Source of the DNA: Paenibacillus_E allorhizoplanae
Lineage (GTDB): Bacteria > Bacillota > Bacilli > Paenibacillales > NBRC-103111
Length of the DNA: 64,000 nucleotides
Assembly (NCBI RefSeq): GCF_927798215.1
Contig: NZ_CAKMMW010000016.1
Span: forward strand, 122,184-186,183
Reading direction: 5' to 3'
A program made the position numbers and the translations under genes. How positions within the stretch are numbered: the first letter of the stretch is position 1; each line of letters opens with the position of its first letter. This document shows positions 26,368 to 35,385 of this stretch, piece by piece. The notes beneath the pieces were generated by a model, which did not search any database, was not told where the DNA came from, and saw only the letters and a program-made list of their open reading frames with translations.

Positions 26368-28604
26368 TGCGTGACCTCAAGCGGTTCTGCCAGCCATTGG
26401 TTCAACTTCACAACTTCCGAACCAGCAAGCATCATAATGCCAACGCCATGATTGTCATTTTTAACGGTAAGCAGATCTTTTTTATAATAGTCAGCCGTAA
26501 ACGCATACCTCGAGCCACTGCATACACCATGCACATTCCCTTGCGCATCGATCGCGATGCGAGTCAGACCATCCCACGCCTTCAATGCCGCTTCAATGAA
26601 CTGCTGCGGCTCCTTGAGCCAACCAAAGCGAACACCTCGTGCAAATGAATAAGCGAACATCGCTGTACACGAAGCTTCCTCATACGCATCTGTATCGTTT
26701 AACACCTGATGCCATAAACCGCTATCCGCTTGAAGATCAGCATATCCCCCGCACAGGTCATTGAAGAAATCCACAAGCGCCGGTCGTGCTTCATGTGAAG
26801 CTGGCAATGCTTCCAACACCTCTGTTAACGAAAAGAGTGTCCAACCATTGCCACGGCCCCATGGGATGCCCGTCGGCATGCCATATTTAAAATCAAACAC
26901 GTGCGACATAATACGTTCTTCCGGCATATATAAGTACTTGCGGAACAGCAAGAATTGCTTTGCTGCTTCATCAAGCGCTTCAGATACGCCAGTAATCCGA
27001 GCATAACGGCACAGAAACGGTGTGCTCATGTAGAGATCATCTGCCCACATCGTATTTTCAGAGTATTCATCCTGACATATCCGATAAAATGCGCCATCTT
27101 CCTTGCGTTCCAACCCGTGTAAGATGAAATTTGCGATGCGATTCGCAATGGCCATGAAGCCCTGATCCTCATCTTCCTGATACGCCTCCAACATCGCGGA
27201 GCCAAAGGAACCGCAGTTGTCCAGCATTTTCATCATAACCAATTGTTGATTAATCGCTGGAAACCCATATTGCTCACGATCCCATAGGGAATACGCGAAC
27301 ATATCTGTACAGCTTTGTACATGATCCAGTGCATACTTAGTAATGTCAGAACGCTCCAATAATCGGCCTGTTTGCAACAGCCCATAAATCGTAACACCAA
27401 GCGGGTAATCCCACCGTGCATAATTCGTCACATTGCCAACTGTCCATTTATTGCTCAACATCGCATTCTCATAGTAAGGGCGAATCCATGTGTTAGGACG
27501 ATCCAAGCGCCAATAGGTTTTCTCTTCAGCATTCACATCGATTGTGTACACGCGATCTGTCTGTACCAAATCCTCGTAAGCTAAGGAAATGTTGGCAGAC
27601 AGAGGGCCAAGATGCAACCAAGGGTCTGCAGCACCATGAACTTGCTTCGGTAAACTGAACGGGACAACCTCATCATCGATATATGCCTCAAGCGTGAACC
27701 CCCAAGTGTTATTACCACAAATATTCCGAATGAGTAGATGATGCTGACCATAAGCAAGCGGAACCTCGACATGAAAGTTGCCTGCTTCCGTAAGCTCCAG
27801 CACTAGCTTGCCTTCCAGCCAAACCGTTAGCGCTCCTGATGCATGCCCCTTGATTACGCAGGTTTCTCTACCTGGTCTTACATTGTTCAGCTGCGTCCAA
27901 GCAAATGCCTGTTTACCTGGCTGTCTCCCAAACAATCGCTCGAAGACGGGCAGTGAGAGCTCATTCTCATCCCATTCACGGTTTGGCAGCCAACGTAAGC
28001 CATTATTCTTCTCTGAAGACATGGCATCAGGTAAGGAACGCCCCTCGAAAACATCGTTGTCAATTGGCGAGGAAAACACCCAACCCGCTTGTCCTTTACG
28101 TTCTGTGAACGGAGCTAGCACATTCAGAATGCGCACCTTCGCCTCATCGGAACCGAATAAGCAGCCAAAACCAGCAGCCGTATGCTTCGCTTTGATAAAG
28201 AGACGATTCCAGCCTTTGACGAAGTCCAGATTTAACTTCACAGTGGCATCTGGCTTAATCTCATCAATGACCGTTGAACGATACGTCAGCTCATCATTGA
28301 AATAAAACTGAATCGGACCCAAACAATTGAACAAGACATCCAGGTTACGTTCACCATCACTCCAAACTAAGGCATAGGCATAGGAGAATTGACCTGGTTT
28401 TGCGTCAGGAAATCTGCTGCCCAAATCGAGATCAAACATCCCTTTTTCATTTTGCAAAACGCCTGCTCGGCTGAATACTCGAAATGCGAAGGGTACAGGT
28501 GGGTTCGCACCAATGTAGCGATCAGCAAGCACTTTCAATGTTTGTTTATTATCATTCCCTAAACGGGTTTGTATACTTTCTTGTTCATTGAAATAGATCG
28601 TCAT
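26364..28604 (-). CDS. GH105/GH88-type unsaturated uronyl hydrolase with N-terminal extension
   Basis: 746 residues. The C-terminal ~390 residues form the six-hairpin GH88/GH105 domain: YALDHVQSCTDMFAYSLWDREQYGFPAIN, TMWADDLYMSTPFLCRYARITG (catalytic Asp region) and GIPWGRGNGWTLFSLTEVLEALP. These enzymes hydrate and cleave the unsaturated uronic acid left by polysaccharide lyases. The first ~350 residues are a beta-rich region absent from typical ~370-residue GH105 enzymes; it looks like one or two accessory carbohydrate-binding-type domains. No signal peptide, so it is cytoplasmic and acts on imported oligosaccharides. It lies 14 bp after the upstream 582-residue protein gene and overlaps the MgtC-family gene. 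Confidence 0.85.
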   Translation of the reverse strand: MTIYFNEQESIQTRLGNDNKQTLKVLADRYIGANPPVPFAFRVFSRAGVLQNEKGMFDLDLGSRFPDAKPGQFSYAYALVWSDGERNLDVLFNCLGPIQFYFNDELTYRSTVIDEIKPDATVKLNLDFVKGWNRLFIKAKHTAAGFGCLFGSDEAKVRILNVLAPFTERKGQAGWVFSSPIDNDVFEGRSLPDAMSSEKNNGLRWLPNREWDENELSLPVFERLFGRQPGKQAFAWTQLNNVRPGRETCVIKGHASGALTVWLEGKLVLELTEAGNFHVEVPLAYGQHHLLIRNICGNNTWGFTLEAYIDDEVVPFSLPKQVHGAADPWLHLGPLSANISLAYEDLVQTDRVYTIDVNAEEKTYWRLDRPNTWIRPYYENAMLSNKWTVGNVTNYARWDYPLGVTIYGLLQTGRLLERSDITKYALDHVQSCTDMFAYSLWDREQYGFPAINQQLVMMKMLDNCGSFGSAMLEAYQEDEDQGFMAIANRIANFILHGLERKEDGAFYRICQDEYSENTMWADDLYMSTPFLCRYARITGVSEALDEAAKQFLLFRKYLYMPEERIMSHVFDFKYGMPTGIPWGRGNGWTLFSLTEVLEALPASHEARPALVDFFNDLCGGYADLQADSGLWHQVLNDTDAYEEASCTAMFAYSFARGVRFGWLKEPQQFIEAALKAWDGLTRIAIDAQGNVHGVCSGSRYAFTADYYKKDLLTVKNDNHGVGIMMLAGSEVVKLNQWLAEPLEVTQ

Positions 28605-28618
28605 AACGTACTTCCTTT

Positions 28619-30367
28619 CTACAGTAGACGGATCTTGAATGTCCGATCATAAGGTGTAACCAAGTTGACATGGACATATTGGCATCCAGATGGATGGTGA
28701 TCTTCACGAACGATAGGCAGGATATGTTCATAGCTACCTGAAGATATTTCAATAACATCTCCCTCTGCTTCGTACTTCATAGAACCGCTTCGCAGGAAGT
28801 ACTTGCCTTCTTCCCCAGCTAGCAAATCATCGCCACTCACCGAACCTTCATTTCCAAAAATGAAAGTTACTTGCGTGAAGACATCCTCACGCTCATCAGA
28901 CGATACGTGGATTGTCCATTCCGAATCTCCAGAAGTAATCTCTGCTTGCAGCTCAAGCTTCTGCAAATGGGTCATCGGCCGATGCTGATGCGGCAGCAAA
29001 TACCACGGACTGAGTGTTGAACCCTCCGTCCCTGAAGGCAGCAAATGACGCGGGATCGGACCGTTGTAGCCTTTTTCCAATACCGTATCCAGTTTATACC
29101 CGCCTTCGCTCGCTATCAGATTCGTGAACTTCACAATGCCTGGGGAGAACGAAGTGGAAAGTTTAACACCGAGTAACCTTGCTTTCCCATGGCGTAACGA
29201 GAAGAAGGAAGGTGTCTGCGACATGATCGTTACACTTTGATCCAGCTCACGGATCCGAACCAACGGAGCACCGAAAGAGAGATGCATGCTGCTATGCTGA
29301 ATGTGCATATGATGGCCAACCTCATCAATACGCTGCAAATGTTCCTTCATCGGATGCTCTGCATTTAAGACTTTCACATATCGATCAAGCAGTGGTGCTC
29401 GTTCAATATGTGAGATATTTGCTTCGGGATGAACGAGAATGCTCATCAATGGATGGTTGTTCACACCTTCATGAAAACCTGTGATGTAGGATCCCGCATA
29501 ATCGGCCATTGCAGCAAAGATCGGATCCTGATCATGCGCCGCCATTAAGCGGTAAATCGGGAAGTAGTTCGCCATCGTAGCCGTCTGACCGAAATCCTGA
29601 CGTCCAGAGTAATCCGTTACCACTTCGCCAGACGGGTGAATTAAGTACATCATCATACGTAGATTACTCCGCACACATTCGATCAGTTCAGGACGGTTCA
29701 TCAAACGACCCGTATGATAAAGAGCAATATTGCTAACTGCGTTATAAATTCCGTTGCTGCGTTCTGTCCATTCCCCATCTTCGGTTATATCTAATCCTTC
29801 AGCTAACCAGTCTTCCGCTCGTGCAAGCAACTCGGGCTGTGGGAAAATTTCATATAGTAAACATAGTGCAGCGGTAAGCACCCAACGATGATTCGGCGTG
29901 TGACAACCACCTGTCAACATCGCTGGTATTGTGCGTTCCAAGAAGAGCTTCAGCTTGGCTGTCACAGGCTCAAGTTGGGCCCATTCGTGCTTGTTAAGCA
30001 ATTGGTATATTTGTGTTACCCCACCGACTACGAACGCCGTATCTGGGGGAGAATTATAATTTGTAGAGCCCAATGAAACGGTACCATCCGCATGCTGTCT
30101 GTTCAGCATGAACGCGACAGCTTTATCCAATGCGTTCAATAGAGAGCTATCCTGATAATACCGAGAATCCGGATTCACCAGGGCAGATGCCCAGCCAGCT
30201 ATCATACGAGGTGTACTCATGTGATTAGCTCGGGCAATGCCCGTTTCATCTACAATACCACCGTAATATTTGGATTGCGGATCAAGAATCTGCCCCAGAA
30301 GCGTAGCTTCTGTTAATTGATCATTTAAGTTAACTAAGCGATTATAAATAGCATCCACGTTAGTCAC
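28619..30367 (-). CDS. Unrecognised 582-residue protein of the glycan operon, possible polysaccharide lyase or hydrolase
   Basis: I do not recognise this protein by name. The first ~330 residues are helix-rich with the spacing of an (alpha/alpha) toroid (NHRWVLTAALCLLYEIF, GEWTERSNGIYNAVSNIALYHTGRLM, DYSGRQDFGQTATMANYFPIYRLMA). The last ~230 are beta-rich (QSVTIMSQTPSFFSLRHGKARLLGVKLSTSFSPG). This order resembles heparinase II/III-like and related lyases. No signal peptide. The open frame reaches back to 30427, overlapping the upstream gene by 59 bp. GTG at 30367 follows AGGAAAGGG and starts one base after that gene's stop; GTG at 30358 is the alternative. It probably acts before the GH105 enzyme. 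Confidence 0.72.
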   Translation of the reverse strand: MTNVDAIYNRLVNLNDQLTEATLLGQILDPQSKYYGGIVDETGIARANHMSTPRMIAGWASALVNPDSRYYQDSSLLNALDKAVAFMLNRQHADGTVSLGSTNYNSPPDTAFVVGGVTQIYQLLNKHEWAQLEPVTAKLKLFLERTIPAMLTGGCHTPNHRWVLTAALCLLYEIFPQPELLARAEDWLAEGLDITEDGEWTERSNGIYNAVSNIALYHTGRLMNRPELIECVRSNLRMMMYLIHPSGEVVTDYSGRQDFGQTATMANYFPIYRLMAAHDQDPIFAAMADYAGSYITGFHEGVNNHPLMSILVHPEANISHIERAPLLDRYVKVLNAEHPMKEHLQRIDEVGHHMHIQHSSMHLSFGAPLVRIRELDQSVTIMSQTPSFFSLRHGKARLLGVKLSTSFSPGIVKFTNLIASEGGYKLDTVLEKGYNGPIPRHLLPSGTEGSTLSPWYLLPHQHRPMTHLQKLELQAEITSGDSEWTIHVSSDEREDVFTQVTFIFGNEGSVSGDDLLAGEEGKYFLRSGSMKYEAEGDVIEISSGSYEHILPIVREDHHPSGCQYVHVNLVTPYDRTFKIRLL

Positions 30368-30368
30368 C

Positions 30369-31316
30369 TTACCCTTTCCTAGCTGCAATTTTACTGGTGA
30401 TGAGGTTGTGACTCTCATGAATTTCATTCGGCTCGCATAGCGCTTTTAATTCATATACTTTTACTTTGGCATAATCGATGGCTTCAAGGAAATGGTCGAA
30501 ATAGTGCAGGTCCTTGCTGTGAACATAGGGACACCAGTGATCGGCAAGTTCTAGCGTTTCATGGATGTGAACACCATAAATATATTTCTTCACTTCTTGC
30601 AACTCTTTGAGATTATCATATAAGCCCATTCGGTCCATCATCATCGCATGGCCGATATCGTACCATAAGTACACAGGGCTGCCCGCCAGGTTTTCGCAAA
30701 TTGTCTTCGCTTCCATCAAAGAAGGCATCTGATACGATCTGGAGCGAGTTTCAATACCAATCGCGATATCCCAGCCTTTTCGAGCAGCATGCTCGCTTAC
30801 AATCTCCAAACTTTCTTGAATTCTTTGCGTATACAGAGGACTCAACCGATCCCGTCTTTCAATCATGATGCTCCACAATTTCTGATACTCCGGTGAATCC
30901 TTACCGTGATCTCGATAAAGCTTTTTCAAATCCACATCAATGTTATAGTCAAAAGGCACTTCACCTGGATGCACGACCACAGCTTTGGCCCCATATCGGT
31001 TGGCATATTCCATAGAACGGATTAGTAACTCTACGGAACGCTTACGCTTCGCTTCATCATCAAACCCCAGCATGACGGAATCCGTATCATAATCCTTGTC
31101 ATTGATGAATGGGAATACATTATGCACACTGGATACACCAATCTCACCTTTTTCAATCATCGGTTCAATCGTTGTCATCATGTCTTCCGTAACGTTATAG
31201 TTAAGCTCGACATTGCGAAAGCCCAGCTCTTTAATTTCCTCAATCATGCCACGTCCTACCGTGTGCTTCTTAATGTTCCAACAGGTTGAAAAGGAATATT
31301 CGCCTTTATCGATCAT
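30369..31316 (-). CDS. Sugar phosphate isomerase/epimerase-like TIM-barrel protein
   Basis: 315 residues of the xylose-isomerase-like TIM barrel superfamily. The probable metal ligands are in IAIGIETRSRS (Glu), LWYDIGHAMMMD (Asp/His), YIYGVHIHETLELADHW (His) and VYELKA (Glu). Known members epimerise or isomerise sugars and inositols, or carry out beta-elimination on 3-keto-glycosides. It is encoded in one operon with two Gfo/Idh/MocA oxidoreductases, the pairing seen in oxidative glycoside-cleavage pathways. Specific activity cannot be told from sequence. Confidence 0.82.
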   Translation of the reverse strand: MIDKGEYSFSTCWNIKKHTVGRGMIEEIKELGFRNVELNYNVTEDMMTTIEPMIEKGEIGVSSVHNVFPFINDKDYDTDSVMLGFDDEAKRKRSVELLIRSMEYANRYGAKAVVVHPGEVPFDYNIDVDLKKLYRDHGKDSPEYQKLWSIMIERRDRLSPLYTQRIQESLEIVSEHAARKGWDIAIGIETRSRSYQMPSLMEAKTICENLAGSPVYLWYDIGHAMMMDRMGLYDNLKELQEVKKYIYGVHIHETLELADHWCPYVHSKDLHYFDHFLEAIDYAKVKVYELKALCEPNEIHESHNLITSKIAARKG

Positions 31317-31410
31317 GTCTATCTTCCTCCTATATCTATTATGAAAGAAAGGTCAGAATTCCCTCACTGCTCTGAAGGGGATGCTCTGGCCTTTCCTTGG
31401 GGGTACGGTT

Positions 31411-32424
31411 TTATAGGTCACTCAGCTTTATCACAGCACCATAACGGGCAGATAAAGTCGATGCTTCCATTAAACGGGTCAAATCAAAGGCAAGCTCAAT
31501 ATTCTCTGTCGCCGTCGTTCCCTGCTGAATATGGGATACCCATTGCTCGAAAGCGGAAGGCAGCTTGGGTAAATCGGTCACTTCTTGCCACCCTGTAGCT
31601 GCTTCACCTGACATTTTGGAGCTGCGGATGCGTAATTTATCATCCGTTCGGGCATACATAAGGTTACCTTCCGTTCCTTGAATCTCCATATCAAATTGCG
31701 AGTAGCTGTTAACAAATCCAGCTTCCACAATGCCCAGTGCACCGCTTGGATAACGTAAGGTGACTACGGCACTATCTTCGACCTCGCGATCGGTGATGAA
31801 GCCGAAGCTTGCACTAACGCTTTCTGGTAATCCCAGAAACAAACGAGTTAAGTACATCGGATGACAACCCAGATCCATCAGCGCTCCACCACCGCATTGC
31901 TCTAAGTTGAAGAAGTGGGCTGGAAGTGCTCCGTCTGGATGTTTCTCTGTTCGCAGCGCACCATTATGTGCAAGTCGAATCCGTACAGTAGTAATCGTGC
32001 CTAGAAGATCTTCGCGGATACACGTTAACGCCGCTTGTACAAAGCCCATGTAGAGACGCGGTAAGGACACAGTTAGCTTGACCCCGGTTTCCTCTACTAC
32101 GGCAAGTATTTCTTTGCATTCTTTAGTAGTCGTAGCTACAACTTTTTCCGTGAATATGTGTTTACCTGCTCTGGCCGCTGCAATAATAACCTCATGATGT
32201 CGATTCGTTGGAGTACCCACAATGACAGCGTCAATCTCAGGATTTCTCAACAGCTCATCCAAGTTTCCGTAAAAAGGAACACCGAGTTCTTCGGCCTTTT
32301 CCCGGCCTCTATCCTGGATTTCATCCCAAACAGCAACAATTTCGGTATCCGTATGTTCGGCAGCTAGACGTGCATAATCTTTGGCATGGACATGCCAGAA
32401 GCTCAACATCGCTACTTTCAGCAT
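31411..32424 (-). CDS. Gfo/Idh/MocA family oxidoreductase (copy 2)
   Basis: 337 residues. The N-terminal Rossmann fold reads KVAMLSFWHVHAKDYARLAAEHTDTEIVAVWD, so the usual GxGxxG is not present. The family EKP motif is altered to EKV (GKHIFTEKVVATTTKE), and the substrate site is GGGALMDLGCHPMYLTRLF with the conserved Asp-x3-His. The missing glycine loop and altered EKP suggest changed cofactor handling, possibly a tightly bound NAD or a non-redox role. It is encoded 27 bp after a second family member. A 94-bp gap follows before the TIM-barrel gene. Confidence 0.85.
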   Translation of the reverse strand: MLKVAMLSFWHVHAKDYARLAAEHTDTEIVAVWDEIQDRGREKAEELGVPFYGNLDELLRNPEIDAVIVGTPTNRHHEVIIAAARAGKHIFTEKVVATTTKECKEILAVVEETGVKLTVSLPRLYMGFVQAALTCIREDLLGTITTVRIRLAHNGALRTEKHPDGALPAHFFNLEQCGGGALMDLGCHPMYLTRLFLGLPESVSASFGFITDREVEDSAVVTLRYPSGALGIVEAGFVNSYSQFDMEIQGTEGNLMYARTDDKLRIRSSKMSGEAATGWQEVTDLPKLPSAFEQWVSHIQQGTTATENIELAFDLTRLMEASTLSARYGAVIKLSDL

Positions 32425-32451
32425 AGTTCGACTGCCTCTTTTCTAATTGGT

Positions 32452-33531
32452 TTAGTCAAAATAGACAGCTTTACCCGTTCGATTCGATTCATAGATCGCT
32501 TCAAGAATCTCAGAAACGACACAGGATTGTTCTGGTGTTACGACTGGCTCTGTATCGTTGATAATGGCATTAATCCATAACCGAATTTCTTTATCCTGCA
32601 TCGTTTCTTTCTTACCTTCATAGAAATCTGCGCCTTTCGCTTCGAACTGCATTTGGTTCACATAGAGGCGGCTATGCTTTTCGCCATTAATACGTAAGCC
32701 ATCCTGCATATCAGCACCGCCTTCTGTACCGCAAAGCGTACATTTGGCTTCCTTCGTATCCAGTGTATTAAGCGCCCAGCTTGCTTCCACCATAATCGTG
32801 GCACCATTTTTCATAACGATCATAGCAAAAGCTGAATCCTCAACCTTAAACTTCTCTGGATCCCAAGGCCCCCAAGAATTTGCTGCGTTTTCCTTACGTG
32901 AAAGTTTATGATAAGCGGTGCCCAGCACCACCTTAGGTTCATAGTTATTCATTAACCAAAGCGTTAAATCGAGAGCATGCGTTCCAATATCAATCAGCGG
33001 CCCGCCGCCTTGTTTCTCTTCATCCAAGAAAACACCCCAAGTGGGAACACCACGTCTGCGAACAGCATGTGCTTTTGCAAAATAAATGTCACCTAAATCG
33101 CCATCTTCAATAACTCGTTTCAAATGTTGACTGTCTGCACGGAACCGATTGTTATACCCAATTGTTAATTTTTTACCCGTACGTTTCGCAGCTTCCACCA
33201 TGCGGCGACCATCTGCGGCTGTTTTGGCCATCGGTTTCTCACACATCACATGCTTGCCTGCTTCCAATGCAGCAATGGAGATTTCCGCATGTGTATCATT
33301 CGGTGTACAGATGTGAACCACATCAATCGTTGGGTCTGCGAGTAATTCGCGGTAATCATCATAAACTCTGGCTCCAGGTGCGCCAAATTTCTCAGCTGCC
33401 TTCTGTGCACTTGCCGGAAAAATATCAAAAAATCCGATAATTTCGACTTGCTCAATTTTGCTCAAGCTGGGTAAGTGCTTCCCCGTTGCAATGCCGCCAC
33501 AACCGATGATGGCTACGTTCACCTTGTTCAC
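32452..33531 (-). CDS. Gfo/Idh/MocA family oxidoreductase (copy 1)
   Basis: 359 residues with the standard nucleotide-binding loop (NVAIIGCGGIATGKHLPSL), the CEKPMAKT motif carrying the catalytic Lys, and GGGPLIDIGTHALDLTLWLM with Asp and His of the active site. It is probably an NAD(P)-dependent dehydrogenase of a sugar or glycoside, interconverting hydroxyl and keto forms. The gene lies about 120 bp after the solute-binding protein gene, with a strong stem-loop in the gap, and 27 bp ahead of the divergent paralogue. Confidence 0.9.
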   Translation of the reverse strand: MNKVNVAIIGCGGIATGKHLPSLSKIEQVEIIGFFDIFPASAQKAAEKFGAPGARVYDDYRELLADPTIDVVHICTPNDTHAEISIAALEAGKHVMCEKPMAKTAADGRRMVEAAKRTGKKLTIGYNNRFRADSQHLKRVIEDGDLGDIYFAKAHAVRRRGVPTWGVFLDEEKQGGGPLIDIGTHALDLTLWLMNNYEPKVVLGTAYHKLSRKENAANSWGPWDPEKFKVEDSAFAMIVMKNGATIMVEASWALNTLDTKEAKCTLCGTEGGADMQDGLRINGEKHSRLYVNQMQFEAKGADFYEGKKETMQDKEIRLWINAIINDTEPVVTPEQSCVVSEILEAIYESNRTGKAVYFD

Positions 33532-33582
33532 TGTTAGTTCCTCCCATGATGTAAAGCTGATATCTTCCTATTTAAAGAAGAT

Positions 33583-33635
33583 GCTGGACATCGAGAAGCT
33601 CCCTGACATGCAGGCAGTCCTACTCGATATCCAGC
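33583..33635 (-). other. Intercistronic stem-loop after the sugar-binding protein gene
   Basis: Arms at 33583-33595 and 33623-33635 are complementary at 12 of 13 positions (GCTGGACATCGAG and CTCGATATCCAGC), with short outer extensions. No T run follows on the minus strand. Such structures after a binding-protein gene often stabilise its mRNA and set it above downstream genes; partial termination is the other option. Confidence 0.6.
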
Positions 33636-33650
33636 TTCTCTAAGGTACGA

Positions 33651-35324
33651 TTACTTCACAAACTCCATTTGTTGTTTAATGATTTCCTTAACATCTTTGG
33701 CAAGGAAAGCTGTATTTTTATTTTCTGCATACCATTTGTTCATGAAATCTTCAAGTTGCTTACCGCCTGCTTTTTCCCAAGCAGCTTGTGAATCTTTAAT
33801 CGCTTGTTCTGCCGAGTATTTAGCACCGCTAAGGATGGCTTTTACGAAAAGATCGTTCTTCTCTTTAAGAATGGTTGTATTAATAACTTGAAGATCGGCA
33901 GGATATACTGGCATATGATCTCCTAATGTGATCCCAGGGTACTCTCTTGCTGGATCGAAATAAATTTTCTGAGCAGCTTTGAACAACTCCAATTGAGCTT
34001 TCTGTTCAGGCAACAAATCAGGATTGGATAGAGGAGCCAATGCATAGTTACATTTATCAACACCTGATGAGAAGAACATCACGTAATCCAAAGCGTATAA
34101 AACCTCATTTTTGTGCTTCTCCGGATCAAGAATTTGCGGACAGCCGTTTACGCCTTTCTTCCAGTGCGTGCCTTCGTCGCCGGAGATTATTTTACGCGCA
34201 GTTTCCGGCTTCATCATGAAGTCAAGATAGCGGCCTACCGCTTCTGGGTCCTTTGCCTTGGCATTCACAACGGTTGTCATTTGAATTGGATTATCAATAG
34301 CACCCGTGAATGTTCCCATCGGTGATTTCGGATAGCCTAATGGCGCCACTTCTGCTCCAGGAACGTTCTTCTTTAATGTAACTAACTCAACGTCTGCGGA
34401 GAATCTAACAAAGATCCCCATTTTTCCACTATGAAAGTCCTGTCTTGCCTTATTGCCATCTTTATCATTAATATAGTCTTTATCTATAATGCCTGCATCG
34501 TAAAGCATCTTCTTATAGGTAAGGGAAGCTAATTCCTTGTCCCACGCTCGGACAACCTTGCCATCCTTAATATCCCAAGCGAGCAAAGATGCCGAAGAAC
34601 TTTCGCCGAATATTTCATTAATGGCTTGCTCCGAATACGTACTCATATTCATACCGTACGTATCTTTCTTGCCATTGCCATCTGGATCTTGTTCCACAAA
34701 CGCCTTCGCTACATTGTATAATTCTTCCGTTGTTGTCGGCATACTAAGATTCAGCTTTTTCAACCAATCGGTGCGAATGTATAGTATATGCGCAGCGGTC
34801 GCTTCTTTTACTTTGCCAATCTCGTAGATCTTGCCATCTGGTTTGGTTCCCGCTTTTTTCAATTGCGGATATTGGGTTAATAACTTCTGATATTCGGGCA
34901 TGTATTGCAAGATGTTGTCGATCGGCATCAGTTGTTTCTGATCATACAGGCTTCCTCGGAATGGTGTATTATACTCGTTGATGATATCAGGAGCAGAACC
35001 GGAAGCAAACAAGACGTTCAATTTCTTTGTAGAGTCGCTTCGCAGAATAGGAACGAACTTCACATTGGCAGGTCCATTTTGATTAATGAATTTGGTCCAG
35101 CGATTCTCTTCATAGGAACCTTCAGAAGCCGGTACGCTTCCCCGATCATACATGGAAACTGTAACATCACCGCGTTTAGCTGGTGTTACCGTGGCAGACT
35201 TAGTTGCAGACGCTGACGATGTTGTTACTGGCGCTTCTTTCTTGTCACTGCTACAACCAACTAATGTTGCCCCTAATGCGACAACCCCTAGTGAAACTCC
35301 AAGCCATAATTTCTTGTTTTCCAT
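33651..35324 (-). CDS. Extracellular solute-binding lipoprotein of an LplA-type sugar importer
   Basis: 557 residues. The signal peptide ends in a lipobox (GATLVGCSSD, Cys24). It is followed by a low-complexity Ser/Thr/Ala linker and a family 1 binding fold (KLNVLFASGSAPDIINEYNTPFRGSLYDQKQLMPIDNIL). Length and the FMNKWYAENKNTAFLAKDV tail match the large LplA-like binding proteins of Paenibacillus that serve oligosaccharide importers without a dedicated ATPase. It is encoded after the two permeases. The neighbouring GH105 enzyme suggests an unsaturated uronic-acid-containing oligosaccharide as ligand. Confidence 0.92.
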   Translation of the reverse strand: MENKKLWLGVSLGVVALGATLVGCSSDKKEAPVTTSSASATKSATVTPAKRGDVTVSMYDRGSVPASEGSYEENRWTKFINQNGPANVKFVPILRSDSTKKLNVLFASGSAPDIINEYNTPFRGSLYDQKQLMPIDNILQYMPEYQKLLTQYPQLKKAGTKPDGKIYEIGKVKEATAAHILYIRTDWLKKLNLSMPTTTEELYNVAKAFVEQDPDGNGKKDTYGMNMSTYSEQAINEIFGESSSASLLAWDIKDGKVVRAWDKELASLTYKKMLYDAGIIDKDYINDKDGNKARQDFHSGKMGIFVRFSADVELVTLKKNVPGAEVAPLGYPKSPMGTFTGAIDNPIQMTTVVNAKAKDPEAVGRYLDFMMKPETARKIISGDEGTHWKKGVNGCPQILDPEKHKNEVLYALDYVMFFSSGVDKCNYALAPLSNPDLLPEQKAQLELFKAAQKIYFDPAREYPGITLGDHMPVYPADLQVINTTILKEKNDLFVKAILSGAKYSAEQAIKDSQAAWEKAGGKQLEDFMNKWYAENKNTAFLAKDVKEIIKQQMEFVK

Positions 35325-35385
35325 GTGCCTTTTCCCCCTACAATTTTTTATATTAACGTCTTGAAAAACGGGAACACCAGTTTCA

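Noticed and set aside
30368..30427. ATG start at 30427 for the 582-residue glycan-operon protein
   Set aside because: It would overlap the upstream gene by 59 bp; a GTG start just after that gene's stop has a better ribosome site.
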